A stretch of 64,000 nucleotides of DNA from Calditrichia bacterium (GTDB lineage: Bacteria > Calditrichota > Calditrichia > Calditrichales > Calditrichaceae). Shown piece after piece: positions 44,725 to 54,051 of the stretch; position 1 is the stretch's first letter; each line of letters opens with the position of its first letter. Under the pieces are notes generated by a model. It searched no databases, was not told the DNA's origin, and saw only the letters and a list, made by a program, of their open reading frames with translations. The DNA is taken from contig JALSTK010000006.1 of assembly GCA_026983775.1 (NCBI GenBank), positions 1-64,000 on the forward strand, given 5' to 3'. Made by a program: the position numbers and the translations under genes.

Positions 44725-47700
44725 TCAATTCGATAATTTAATATCACGGGTCATTACTCTTTGAACCGTGCGAAGCAGTTGTTTCACATTATAGGGCTTA
44801 GCTACAACGCCTTTGAATCCGTATTGTTCGTATTCGGCCATAATTGTATCGTTGGAATATCCGCTGGAAACAATGGCTTTAATCGTAGGATCAAATTTGA
44901 GTAATTCCTTAATAGTCCGTTTGCCTCCCATACCGCCGGGGATGGTTAAGTCCATGATAAATAGATCGATGGGATGATGGTTGTTCATGAATTCCTGATA
45001 GACCCGGAGAACTTCCTGTCCGTCCTGGCACAAGGTGACCGTATACCCGTGGCTTTCTAAAATTTCTTTAATCAATTCGCGGACACTGACTTCATCATCC
45101 AAAACCAAAATATGACCGCTTTGTTGCTCGAAACGTTCAATAGTCGGTTCATTGGAATGATCGATTTGGTGCTCTGCTGCAGGAAGGTAAAAAATGAACT
45201 GGGCCCCCTTGCCTAATTCGGATTCTACGGTGATATGCCCGTCATGTTTTTTGATAATGGAATAGGTCGAAGCCAGACCAAGCCCGCTGCCTTTTTGTTT
45301 CGTAGAGAAATAGGGATCAAAGATACGCTCGAAATTTTCTTTTTTAATTCCTATTCCCGTATCACGGAAAACAATCTTTACATAACGTCCTTCATGCAGA
45401 GGTAAGGAACGGTTGCGGTGAATAATAATATTTTCCGCTTTAATAAATATATCTCCGCCTTCGGGCATGGCCTGCATGGCATTGATCGACAGGTTATTGA
45501 GCACCTGATTGATTTGGCCTTCGTCGATTTCCACAGACCATAAATTTTGTTCGATATCAATATGAGCCCGTACATTGGACCCTCTAAGGGCAAAATCGAC
45601 GGAAGAAACAATCAACTCCTGGACGGAGGATGCTTTTTTTATGGGAGTGCCGCCTTTGGAGAAGGTCAGTAATTGTTGAGTCAGACCCTGGGCACGCAAA
45701 GAGGCTTCTTCCGCCTTTTTGAGAAGGGAATGCGCTTTAAGCTGGTCCCCGCTCTGAAGCGTGATATTTGCCAGTGAAATATTTCCGATGATCGCCGTTA
45801 GAATATTATTGAAATCATGGGCCAGGCCCCCCGCTAAGACACCTAAAGATTCCAGTTTGCGGATCTTAAGTAATTCATCTTCCAGTTCTTTCTTTTCGGA
45901 CACGTCTTCGAAGGCGATTACCGTACCCCGGATTCTTTTACCGAGTGTCCGAACCGGGGCACAGGTAAAAGAAACCAAATATTCTTCACCCTTCAGGGTG
46001 CGAAAAATAACCGGTTTTTCAGTCTGATATAATTCACCGCTTTCGATTACCCGTTGTACGGGTTCATCTTTAAATCGTTTACCCTGCTCGGTGAACAAGG
46101 TACCGACTTTATTGACCGGTTGACCGAAAAGATCGATTTCCAGTTGGCCCAGTATCATTTCTGCAGAACGGTTTACCAGGACAATTTTGCCCTCCATATC
46201 GGTGGCAATGACACCCTCGGCCAGGCTGCTCAAGGTAGCCTGGAGGCGTTCCTTCTCTTCTATGAGTTGTTTCTGGGCGATATTTTGTTCGGTAACATCC
46301 CTGCCGATGATCAGCAAAGCTTTTCGTGAACCGTCTTCGTTGAACAGAGGGACTTTAATGACATCGAAGACTTTTTGCTGGCTGCCTGCCAGGGGGATTA
46401 TTTCTTCGTTACGGAACAGGCTGCCTTTTTGCCAGGTCAGCTCATCGCTGGCTGCCGATTGGGAAAAGATTTTTTTATAGAAAGGGCTCAATTCCGCCAG
46501 TTCCGAATCGGTCTTTCCTGAGTAAGGTTTACCGTCGAGTTGAAATAAACGTATGGTAAAGCTATTAGCCATTAGCCAGCGTCCCCGGCCATCTTTGAAG
46601 CAGACGATATCGGGCATGGAATCGATAAAAGTTCGCAGACGCGTTTCATTTTCAATTAAGGCCTCTTCCGCATTCTTGCGGTTGGTGATATCAAAGGCGG
46701 TGCCCAGAGCCGCCGGTTGTCCCTTGTATATGATCGGCCGGGCCGAAAAATCTATCCAGCGAATGGCCCCGTCCGGTTTCAGCAGCATCATTTCATATCG
46801 TTCGGGAACCTGCTGCCCGGCCTGGCGATCCCGGCCCCGTTTTTTAACTAATTCCCGATAGTCAGGGTGAACCACTTCCCAGAAATTCATGGTTAGAAGC
46901 TCTTCTTCAGAATAACCGGTAAGTTCGCTGGTAGTCGGATTGACATAGACAAATTTCGTTCCCTGGTAAATAAAAATAGACGAAGAAGTGGATTCGGTCA
47001 GGGCCCGGAACAAGCTTTCATTTTCCTTAAGTACCTGGTAAGCAATCTGCACCCGGTCTTTCTCCGCCTCTAATTGTTTGGTGCGTTGCGATATCTTGAT
47101 TTCCAATAATTTGTTTTCTCTGCGGATGCGTCGGATATGGAAAAGATGAAAAGCAAAAGCGAGCAGGGCAATAAAAGCGGCAATAAGTAAATAGAACCAC
47201 CATTTCTGCCAGAAAGGCGCCAAAATTTCAAAGGAAAATTGAGCGGTTTTTAAACTGCTTTGCCCCCGGGCGTTCAGAGCCTGTACTTTAAAGATGTATT
47301 TGCCCGGGGGAATACCCACATACGTGGCGTAATGCTGATCAGTAGGTAAAGACCAATCCTCATCTAAACCATCTACTCTATATCGATAACGGATCGATTG
47401 GGCATTCGAAAAGTAGGGTCCGATGAAGTTAAAAGTCAGATAGTTCTGGTTGTATGGTAAGAGGGAGCCCTCTTTGATATACTTATTTTTCGTTCCCAAA
47501 AGAACATTTTCCAGGACGATCTTGGGAGGTACGGCAGCAGGGACTTCCCGTTCTTCATGGTAACAGACCAGACCGGCAATCGTTCCGATCCATAAATTGC
47601 CGAAGCGGTCTTCATAAAAAGCATTTTGGTTCACTTCCTGGCCGAGGAAGCCTTCATTTAAACCGAAATGTTGCAAAGAAGAATCCTTACCGGAAAACCG

Positions 47701-49479
47701 ATCCAGACCGCGACTCGTGCCGAACCAGATGTTATGATGTTTATCCATTCCTATGGTAAAGACATTTTCACCGCTGAGCCCGTTTTTCAGTGAGAAATGT
47801 CGGATTACGGAATCGGCACATTCGTAGACACCGGAGCCGCTGGTAGCAATCCAATAATGTCCTTGCCCATCCTCGGTTAACATGGTGGGTATTATGGACT
47901 CATTGGTGCTTTTATGGAAAGGAATGAAAGTGTTCCCGTCATATTTCAGCAGCCCTGCCTCTTTAGTAGATAAAACAATGTCGCCGTTCCGGGAAATGTA
48001 AATGCTGTTGATCTTATTGCTGGGCAAGCCTTGCGGTGCCAGATAATTACGGATTTTATAATTCCACGGCTGAATTCTTGAGACCCCTCTTTCCAGAGTG
48101 GCCACCCAAATGTTTTTATTCCGATCTTGCTTTATATCCACAATATAGTCGGAAGCCAGACCGTTTTGGGTACTGAAATATTTTTTTATCCCGAACCATT
48201 GATTAAAAACAAGCAAACCGCCTCCGTAGAGTCCGGCCCATATGTCTCCGTTTCGGGCCAGCATTAGAGAGGTTACAAAAGCGGTTTTAAGTCCGTTCTT
48301 CTTGCTTATGGTATGAATTTTCTGAAGGTATCTGCCCTGTTTTTCCATTCTGTAGATGGTAATACCCCCTTCGGTAGCAACCCAGAGTCGTCCTTTAAGG
48401 TCTTCAACCGTTCGCCAGACCGTATTGTTTAAAAGACCCTCGGCCGTGGTGAATAATTCGAAGTTACCGGGTCGGTATTTATTAACCCCGCCTCCCCAGG
48501 TCCCGAAGTACATATTCCCTTCACGATCCTGGTAAATGGCGGATACGCCATTATAACTCAGGCCGTTCTTTTCCGTAATATTGCTAATTACAGCCGGAAT
48601 TGTACCGTCGGCAGCATGCTCAATCATCGAGACGCCGGAGAAGGTGCCGATCCACAGGTTCCCTTTCCTGTCCTGATAGATATCCCATACCCATTTCCCG
48701 GCCAAACCGTTTCGCGGGGAATACTGGAATCGAACGGAGGCAAATTCTTCTTCGGGCAGCAGAAACAGACCGGAATCGCGGGTTCCCACCCAGACCCGTT
48801 GCCGGTTGTCTTTCAGCAAGGCAGAGAGATTATCGGAGGGCAGACCCTGTCTCCTGGTGAGTATCCGCAAGGAAGCGGGCTCTTTAAAATGTCCGGTATC
48901 TATTCTTACCAGACCCTTATCGGTGGCCAGATATACATATTGATCGACACAGATCACGTCGCGAACCACATTGCTGGGTAATCCGTTCGTTTCATTTATT
49001 AAGTAAGCATCGCCTTTTTTATAACAAAGTACACCCCCCTGCCCCAGACCGATCCAGATATGTCCGTTCCTGTCTTTAGCGATTCCTGTTACCGGGTGAT
49101 GCCGGGACAGGCTATCCAGTAGAATAGGGGTAAAGGTTCTTGTTTTAAAATTATATTTGGTGAGATTGCCGTCCGTATGTCCGAAGAATATTGTGCCGTC
49201 CGAATCTTGAAAGCTGCAATTTAAATCATTAAACGCCAATCCATCCCAGTGGCTGAAAGTTCGGAATTGTAATCCGTCGAAACGGGAAAGTCCGTCCGCC
49301 GTACCGAACCAGAGAAAACCGGCGCTATCCTGGACAATTGTTTTTACCTGGGATTGGGCAAGGCCGGATTCGACGTTATAGGCCACTATCGGCAATTTCT
49401 GAGCGTAGGTACGATGGGATAATACTATCACAAAAATAAAAATGAAGGCGATTAAAGAATTAAAACCAGAATTTTTCAT
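44725..49479 (-). CDS. Reg_prop hybrid sensor kinase with three PAS domains and a terminal receiver
   Basis: The 1584-residue protein begins with a signal peptide (about 1-26). Some 14 two-component-regulator propeller repeats (D..G..WIGT/WVGT pattern) and a Y_Y_Y domain fill the periplasmic part to about 780, and a TM helix lies at about 788-808. The cytoplasm has three PAS domains, a HisKA domain with GGLAHDFNNILT (His1221), an HATPase (NLSINAMQAM, GSGLGLAS) and a C-terminal receiver (Asp1510 in IMDLTIPGG). Unlike Bacteroides hybrid systems that end in an AraC-type HTH, this one has no DNA-binding output and must signal through phosphotransfer. It lies 278 nt downstream of porX on the same strand. 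Confidence 0.92.
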   Translation of the reverse strand: MKNSGFNSLIAFIFIFVIVLSHRTYAQKLPIVAYNVESGLAQSQVKTIVQDSAGFLWFGTADGLSRFDGLQFRTFSHWDGLAFNDLNCSFQDSDGTIFFGHTDGNLTKYNFKTRTFTPILLDSLSRHHPVTGIAKDRNGHIWIGLGQGGVLCYKKGDAYLINETNGLPSNVVRDVICVDQYVYLATDKGLVRIDTGHFKEPASLRILTRRQGLPSDNLSALLKDNRQRVWVGTRDSGLFLLPEEEFASVRFQYSPRNGLAGKWVWDIYQDRKGNLWIGTFSGVSMIEHAADGTIPAVISNITEKNGLSYNGVSAIYQDREGNMYFGTWGGGVNKYRPGNFELFTTAEGLLNNTVWRTVEDLKGRLWVATEGGITIYRMEKQGRYLQKIHTISKKNGLKTAFVTSLMLARNGDIWAGLYGGGLLVFNQWFGIKKYFSTQNGLASDYIVDIKQDRNKNIWVATLERGVSRIQPWNYKIRNYLAPQGLPSNKINSIYISRNGDIVLSTKEAGLLKYDGNTFIPFHKSTNESIIPTMLTEDGQGHYWIATSGSGVYECADSVIRHFSLKNGLSGENVFTIGMDKHHNIWFGTSRGLDRFSGKDSSLQHFGLNEGFLGQEVNQNAFYEDRFGNLWIGTIAGLVCYHEEREVPAAVPPKIVLENVLLGTKNKYIKEGSLLPYNQNYLTFNFIGPYFSNAQSIRYRYRVDGLDEDWSLPTDQHYATYVGIPPGKYIFKVQALNARGQSSLKTAQFSFEILAPFWQKWWFYLLIAAFIALLAFAFHLFHIRRIRRENKLLEIKISQRTKQLEAEKDRVQIAYQVLKENESLFRALTESTSSSIFIYQGTKFVYVNPTTSELTGYSEEELLTMNFWEVVHPDYRELVKKRGRDRQAGQQVPERYEMMLLKPDGAIRWIDFSARPIIYKGQPAALGTAFDITNRKNAEEALIENETRLRTFIDSMPDIVCFKDGRGRWLMANSFTIRLFQLDGKPYSGKTDSELAELSPFYKKIFSQSAASDELTWQKGSLFRNEEIIPLAGSQQKVFDVIKVPLFNEDGSRKALLIIGRDVTEQNIAQKQLIEEKERLQATLSSLAEGVIATDMEGKIVLVNRSAEMILGQLEIDLFGQPVNKVGTLFTEQGKRFKDEPVQRVIESGELYQTEKPVIFRTLKGEEYLVSFTCAPVRTLGKRIRGTVIAFEDVSEKKELEDELLKIRKLESLGVLAGGLAHDFNNILTAIIGNISLANITLQSGDQLKAHSLLKKAEEASLRAQGLTQQLLTFSKGGTPIKKASSVQELIVSSVDFALRGSNVRAHIDIEQNLWSVEIDEGQINQVLNNLSINAMQAMPEGGDIFIKAENIIIHRNRSLPLHEGRYVKIVFRDTGIGIKKENFERIFDPYFSTKQKGSGLGLASTYSIIKKHDGHITVESELGKGAQFIFYLPAAEHQIDHSNEPTIERFEQQSGHILVLDDEVSVRELIKEILESHGYTVTLCQDGQEVLRVYQEFMNNHHPIDLFIMDLTIPGGMGGKRTIKELLKFDPTIKAIVSSGYSNDTIMAEYEQYGFKGVVAKPYNVKQLLRTVQRVMTRDIKLSN

Positions 49480-49757
49480 GGATCTATTAAATTTAGCCTG
49501 TTGCGAATTTCAGCGTTATCTTTTACTCGGCATAAACGGGATTTTTTTTAACTAAATCTTTTTAAGCTGCCCGGTAAGGTTGAATTCTGATCCATGCCGA
49601 ATGGTACCTAAATGTTTTACAACCCCGGAAAATCACTGTTCATATACGATATGGGTAGCTCCCGGGAAGGTTCGGGTCGATCGAAACCTTACCCTCTACA
49701 GGATTTGTAAAGATAGAAAGGTAAAAAGGAATTAGGACTAAATCAAATTATGGAGGT
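49480..49757. other. Spacer between porX and the hybrid kinase, with an inverted repeat
   Basis: No gene was seen. An imperfect inverted repeat pairs AAGGTTCG (49667-49674) with CGAAACCTT (49682-49690), one unpaired A, around a 7-nt loop. On the minus strand it would form a hairpin about 70 nt after the porX stop and 190 nt before the kinase ATG. No T-run follows, so it is not a clear intrinsic terminator; a processing site or protein-binding site is possible. Confidence 0.35.
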
Positions 49758-51311
49758 CTATTTCCCTTCTAAATAAATAACCGGTAATATCATTTCCTCG
49801 ATGGATACACCGCCATGCTGAAAACTATCCTTGTAATAATTAAGATACTTATTATAATTAGTGGGATAGACGAAATAAAAATCTTCTTTGGCAAAAATAT
49901 AGGTTGTATTAATACCATGCATGGGAAGTTTCCAGTCGGCCGGATTTTTAACAAAGATAGCATGTTTGCTGTCGGCTTTGAGACTTCGGCCGTATTTGTA
50001 GCGGAGATTGGTAGACGCTTCGCGATCGCCGATCACCTTGGTAGCATGGAGACCTCTTACACTGCCATGATCGGAAGTAATAACCAACGGTATTTTGCTG
50101 GAGGCAATGGCTTTTAGAACTCCCATGATTGGAGAATGGGCAAACCAGGAGAGAGTAAGGGAACGGAAGGCGGCTTCATCCGGGACAATTTCTTTTAAAA
50201 TCGGCAAATCGGATCGGCTGTGGGCCAAAATATCCACAAAATTAATGACAATGGCCAGAACTCGTGAGTCTAAATAGTTACTCATGTTTTTTTCAAGATT
50301 ACGCATATCTTCGGTATTCATAATCTTGACATATTTTAAATCATTGCCCAGATCAAGACCGTGCCTTTTTAACTGCAGATCGAGCAGCTCTTTTTCATAG
50401 CGGTTGAGACTCTCATCATCTTCATTGAGCGACCATAGTTCGGGATACTTCTTCTCGATTTCCAGAGGAAAGAGGCCGCTGAACAAGGCATTCCTGGAAA
50501 AAGGGGTAGCGGTGGGCAGAATGGAATAGTAATAGTCCCGATGAATACGAAACCAGTCATAAAAATTGGTTTCCAGGGTCAACCATTGATCCAAACGCAG
50601 ACAATCGATGACCATGAATACGGCTTTCCCGCCTTTCTTCACCTGAGGAATAATATATTTTTCAATAATATCGGTAGACAGAACAGGTCGATTATTATCT
50701 GCGGGATTTTGGACCCATTGGCCATAATTCCGTTCAATGAATTTGCCGAATTCCACATTGATTTCATTGCGCTGGTCATACAAAATTTGTCGATAGTCCT
50801 GGTCATCGGCATTGTCCAGCTCAATATCCATTTTCGATATTTTAAGAGTATGTTCAATCCAATCATCGGGATGCAGGGCATTCATCAGGGAAACGGATAT
50901 CTGGGACAATTCCTGAGCATAGGTGGCACTACGTTTTTCGGTAATGATATCGCGGCGATTGAGGATTTTTTTCACGGCCATTAAAATTTGGCTGGGATTC
51001 ACAGGTTTCGTCAGATAATCGTCGATCCGACGACCTATGGCTTCTTCCATCAGGCTTTCTTCCTCATTTTTGGTAATCATGATAACCGGAATATGGGGAA
51101 ATAGGTCTTTAATTTCGTTGAGGGTAGTTAAACCGTCCTTGCCACTCATCATTTCATCCAGGAGCACAATATCATAAGCCGTATTTTTTACTTTATACAG
51201 GGCGTCGTCACCATTGGTGGCCGTATCGACCTCATATCCCTTTTTTTGCAGGAACAGAATGTGGCCCTTCAAGAGCTCTATCTCGTCATCAGCCCAAAGA
51301 ATTTTATGCAT
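49758..51311 (-). CDS. porX: PorX-like response regulator (receiver plus PglZ phosphatase-fold domain)
   Basis: The 517-residue protein has a receiver domain (about 1-125) with ADDE, phosphoacceptor Asp52 in LLDEMM, IMITK and LTKPV. A helical linker follows, and from about residue 210 a PglZ/alkaline-phosphatase-superfamily domain with VIDCLRLDQW and ITSDHGSVRGLHATK, the metal-binding segments. This is the architecture of PorX, which in Porphyromonas controls T9SS genes and has been reported to have phosphodiesterase activity. T9SS tails on several proteins in the window fit. The usual sensor PorY is not here; the neighbouring kinase is a reg_prop hybrid. AGGAG ahead of the ATG fixes the start. 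Confidence 0.9.
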   Translation of the reverse strand: MHKILWADDEIELLKGHILFLQKKGYEVDTATNGDDALYKVKNTAYDIVLLDEMMSGKDGLTTLNEIKDLFPHIPVIMITKNEEESLMEEAIGRRIDDYLTKPVNPSQILMAVKKILNRRDIITEKRSATYAQELSQISVSLMNALHPDDWIEHTLKISKMDIELDNADDQDYRQILYDQRNEINVEFGKFIERNYGQWVQNPADNNRPVLSTDIIEKYIIPQVKKGGKAVFMVIDCLRLDQWLTLETNFYDWFRIHRDYYYSILPTATPFSRNALFSGLFPLEIEKKYPELWSLNEDDESLNRYEKELLDLQLKRHGLDLGNDLKYVKIMNTEDMRNLEKNMSNYLDSRVLAIVINFVDILAHSRSDLPILKEIVPDEAAFRSLTLSWFAHSPIMGVLKAIASSKIPLVITSDHGSVRGLHATKVIGDREASTNLRYKYGRSLKADSKHAIFVKNPADWKLPMHGINTTYIFAKEDFYFVYPTNYNKYLNYYKDSFQHGGVSIEEMILPVIYLEGK

Positions 51312-51407
51312 TACTTCTCCTGAGAAATTTATAGTTATATTTCTAAACTTTACTCGTTTCCTAAATTAAGCGGCAAACCGATTGGACACAATAGATGAAA
51401 AAACCTC

Positions 51408-52163
51408 TCAATCGGTGAAGTGGCGCTGGCGGACCGCTTCGAATAAAATTACCCCCGTAGAAACAGACGCATTTAATGAATTCACTTTACCAAATTGGGG
51501 AATAGCTATTTGTCGGTCGCAAAAAGAGAGTAAATGTTTTCGTACTCCCCGTCCTTCATTACCGATTACAATAGCAACTGCAGCGGATAAATCCGTCTCA
51601 TACATGGTTTGAGTGGAAGCAGGCATGGTGGCTAAAATATTAATTCCCAGAGTTTTTAATTCGGTTAAAGTTTTCGTTAAGTCGGGGCTGAAATAATAAG
51701 TAAGATTGAACATTGCCCCTGCGGACGTTTTGGCCACAGTGGCATTCAATTCCGCGCTGCCTTTTACCGGCAATATAATCAAATCCACTCCGCTGATTTC
51801 TGCGGTACGCAAGATGGCCCCCAGATTATGGGGGTCCTGAATCTGATCCAAAATCAAAAGCAAGGGTTCATTAATTTTTCTTAACAACTCTTTCACCAGG
51901 GGAAGGGAAAGTATCGGAGGCTTTTGAACCAGGGCGACGACTCCCTGGTGAACCACAGCACCGACAAATCGTTGTAAGTCGTTTTTTGCTATTTCCTGAA
52001 GCGGGACCGATCGTTTACCGGTCTGACGGATGATTTGTCCGATTCCTTTTCCCTGCAAATTTTTGGCAAGCCACACCTGTTCTACTTTCAGTGAAGAACG
52101 TAGAGCCTGTAACACGGGTTGTCTGCCGTATATATAGAGCTGCTCATTCTTTGTTTTCATCAT
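51408..52163 (-). CDS. rlmB: 23S rRNA (guanosine-2'-O-)-methyltransferase RlmB / SpoU family
   Basis: About 251 residues. An N-terminal substrate-binding domain (YIYGRQPVLQAL) precedes the SPOUT methyltransferase core with the three SpoU motifs: LDQIQDPHNLGAILRTAE, VIGNEGRGV and IPQFGKVNSLNASVSTG. RlmB methylates a conserved guanosine in 23S rRNA, though TrmH-like relatives act on tRNA. A longer frame exists from 52199, but it would overlap the DUF190 gene by 56 nt. The tandem ATGs at 52163/52160 have AAAGGA ahead and begin where the family N-terminus should, so 52163 is chosen. Confidence 0.9.
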   Translation of the reverse strand: MMKTKNEQLYIYGRQPVLQALRSSLKVEQVWLAKNLQGKGIGQIIRQTGKRSVPLQEIAKNDLQRFVGAVVHQGVVALVQKPPILSLPLVKELLRKINEPLLLILDQIQDPHNLGAILRTAEISGVDLIILPVKGSAELNATVAKTSAGAMFNLTYYFSPDLTKTLTELKTLGINILATMPASTQTMYETDLSAAVAIVIGNEGRGVRKHLLSFCDRQIAIPQFGKVNSLNASVSTGVILFEAVRQRHFTD

Positions 52164-52518
52164 CCGCTTCTTTTCCTTTGCGATAGCGCAGAATTTCAAC
52201 CGATTCCTGGGTCATCAGGGCGCCGTTGCCTCCCTCTTCCAGCATTTTACTAAAGGCCTCGATAGCCGTCCGGATACGATGCTCCGTGTCTACGATTTCG
52301 ATCAGAAGAGGTAAATCCTGAGACAAGCGTAGGATATTGGCGCGATGAATGGTACGGCTGTCCGCACCGAAACCTTCAATACCTCGAATGACGGTACTTC
52401 CGGCCAGGCCCATCTCTTTGGCTTTAACCACAATGGCCTCATAGAGCGGTTGACCGTGGTAACGATCCTGAACTCCGATGTAGATACGCAGAAGTTTACC
52501 GATCCCTTCAATTTTCAT
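52144..52518 (-). CDS. DUF190 family protein (CrcB-associated)
   Basis: The 124-residue protein matches DUF190: LLRIYIGVQDRYHGQPLYEAIV, GLAGSTVIRGIEGFG and LPLLIEIVD. The fold is ferredoxin-like, similar to PII signalling proteins. Genes of this family very often accompany the fluoride channel gene crcB, as here (16 nt apart), so a regulatory role on fluoride export is suspected but unproven. An AAGGGGTG ribosome site precedes the ATG. Confidence 0.88.
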   Translation of the reverse strand: MKIEGIGKLLRIYIGVQDRYHGQPLYEAIVVKAKEMGLAGSTVIRGIEGFGADSRTIHRANILRLSQDLPLLIEIVDTEHRIRTAIEAFSKMLEEGGNGALMTQESVEILRYRKGKEADDENKE

Positions 52519-52534
52519 GGTTCACCCCTTTCTG

Positions 52535-52906
52535 TTAAAGAACTCGTCCTGTGATGATTCCCACCCAAACGGCTATGAGGGCAAGAAATACATTTAACAG
52601 GATATTTACAAGCGCTTTTAAAATCAATCCGTTTTGGACCAAAGCGATGGTCTCATAGGAAAAAGTTGAAAAGGTGGTAAAAGCGCCCAATAAACCGATG
52701 GCAATCAGATTGCGGGTCACATCACTGACAATAAACTTAGTAGTAACCAGGGTAATAAATAGGCCCAAACAAAAGCTGCCGATCACGTTTACAATTAAGG
52801 TTCCGTAGGGAAGTTTTGCCCCAAGTATATTATAAGACCATCCCGAAAGCCAGTAACGAAAAACGGCTCCGATAAATCCTCCGGCTCCTATAGCGATAAT
52901 CTGCAT
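52535..52906 (-). CDS. crcB: Fluoride-specific ion channel CrcB/FluC
   Basis: The 123-residue protein has four TM helices. The signature GAGGFIGAVFRYWLSG begins the first, N in VNVIGSFCLG is the conserved pore residue, and GAFTTFSTFSYE holds the TTFSTF motif with the fluoride-lining phenylalanines and the Na+-site glycine-rich turn. FluC works as an antiparallel homodimer, and one gene copy is enough. AGGAAG precedes the ATG. I looked for a fluoride riboswitch in the 5' leader and did not see its conserved pattern. Confidence 0.95.
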   Translation of the reverse strand: MQIIAIGAGGFIGAVFRYWLSGWSYNILGAKLPYGTLIVNVIGSFCLGLFITLVTTKFIVSDVTRNLIAIGLLGAFTTFSTFSYETIALVQNGLILKALVNILLNVFLALIAVWVGIITGRVL

Positions 52907-53199
52907 CGATACTTCCTGTTTTAAATTCTCTTTCTGCCGAGCTTACGCATTATTATTTTTTAATTCCAGTAAAAAAAAGTTGTTCCCGAAGTAAAAAGAT
53001 ACCGATTACGACGATAAGGAAAATCATTGTCCGTTAAGTTGTCTGCAGTACGAATTTAATTTTAATCCGAATAAAAAATGAGTAAACACCACTACGGATA
53101 TTCGAGGTTTCCAGTAGTAATTTTGTATTGCAATCTACGCACTAAAATAGTAAGATATGCCATGATCCGGAGAGGTCATTCATCTGGGAGGAGAGCCTT

Positions 53200-53757
53200 A
53201 TGGGCAGAATATTTATCTTTTTGTTGATAATTTTGATGGATTTTGCTGCTTGTAAAAAACAGAATACCCGACAGACGAAACATAAAGGAGGGAAAATCAT
53301 GGCGCTGACTATTACCAGCTCTGCATTTGAGGATGGCGGCCTTATTCCCACACAATATACTTGTGATGGTAAGAATATCTCTCCGCCGTTAAGCTGGACC
53401 AACCTGCCGGCAGGCACGAAGAGTTTGGCTCTGATTGCCGATGATCCCGATGCGCCGGTCGGCACATGGGTGCACTGGGTGGTTTTTAATATTCCCCCGG
53501 AGAAGAAGGGACTTCCCGAAAAGGTTCCGACCAAAGGGGTTTTACCGGATGGTTCACTTCAGGGACTGAATGATTTTCAGAAATTCGGATATGGAGGGCC
53601 GTGCCCACCCGGTGGTACTCATCGTTATTTTTTTAAATTGTATGCCCTGGATGTGGTTCTAAAAGAGGAGGCGGGTCTTACTAAAATGGAGCTATTAGAC
53701 GTCATGGAAGGGCATATTTTATCCCAGGCGCAATTGATGGGACGTTACCATCGCTGA
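53200..53757 (+). CDS. YbhB/YbcL-type PEBP-family protein, putative lipoprotein with internal start
   Basis: The 185-residue protein has a PEBP (Raf-kinase-inhibitor-like) domain from residue 34 on: YTCDGKNISPPLSW, DDPDAP, HWVVFNIP and GTHRYFFKLYALD, the conserved ligand-pocket residues. Function in bacteria is unclear. From the ATG at 53200 it starts with a lipoprotein signal (hydrophobic stretch then DFAAC, Cys18). A second ATG at 53299 begins exactly at the domain and has a perfect GGAGGG 6-7 nt ahead, while the first ATG also has GGGAGGAG. Two products, one lipid-anchored and one cytoplasmic, are therefore possible. A clear terminator follows at 53768. Confidence 0.88.
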   Translation: MGRIFIFLLIILMDFAACKKQNTRQTKHKGGKIMALTITSSAFEDGGLIPTQYTCDGKNISPPLSWTNLPAGTKSLALIADDPDAPVGTWVHWVVFNIPPEKKGLPEKVPTKGVLPDGSLQGLNDFQKFGYGGPCPPGGTHRYFFKLYALDVVLKEEAGLTKMELLDVMEGHILSQAQLMGRYHR

Positions 53758-53767
53758 TCCTTTTTAA

Positions 53768-53794
53768 AAAACCAGGTTGCACAGACCTGGTTTT
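53768..53794 (+). terminator. Intrinsic terminator after the PEBP gene
   Basis: AAAACCAGGT (53768-53777) pairs perfectly with ACCTGGTTTT (53785-53794) around a 7-nt loop, and the 3' arm ends in a run of four Ts. It begins 10 nt after the PEBP stop codon. The A/T symmetry means it may also work on the opposite strand, though no minus-strand gene ends here. Confidence 0.75.
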
Positions 53795-53989
53795 GTACGA
53801 GTAAGAATTTACGATATAAATGGTAAAATGGTAAGAACCCTTTTAAGAAAAAAACAAAACAGCGACGTTTACAAAATGGTTCGGGGTGCAAAAGAGGGTC
53901 GAGGCGTAAACGTTTCTACGAGCCTCTATTTTCATCGTATTATCGTTAATAAAAAAATTGAAACTAAAAAGATGCTGTTTATCCGATGA
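53795..53989 (+). pseudogene. Orphan fragment of a T9SS C-terminal sorting domain
   Basis: A frame ending at 53989 reads VRVRIYDINGKMVRTLL, then a degraded middle, SLYFHRIIVNKK and KKMLFIR. This is the pattern of a T9SS type A tail (V.VRIYD..GK.VRTL...YF.R...KKM.LIR) without any protein in front of it. The usual W-x-G and G-x-Y core is eroded. The frame opens only at a TTG inside the terminator loop, which is not a credible start. It is probably the 3' remnant of a deleted T9SS cargo gene. Confidence 0.65.
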
Positions 53990-54051
53990 CAGGTTTCTTT
54001 CCCCATACAATTGTGATATAAAATGGCATAAAGAGAGGAGGTCTGTCATGC

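Noticed and set aside
49667-49690. Inverted repeat as the porX terminator
   Set aside because: The stem has an unpaired base and no T-run follows on the minus strand, so it is only noted within the spacer.
49758-51311. PglZ domain as part of a BREX or similar phage-defence system
   Set aside because: The domain is fused to a receiver, as in PorX, and no other BREX genes are nearby.
52907-53000. Fluoride riboswitch ahead of crcB
   Set aside because: The conserved riboswitch sequence pattern was not seen in the leader; only a normal ribosome site is evident.
53777-53794. TTG start for the 70-codon frame ending at 53989
   Set aside because: The TTG lies in the loop of a strong terminator with no ribosome site, so the frame is treated as a remnant rather than a gene.
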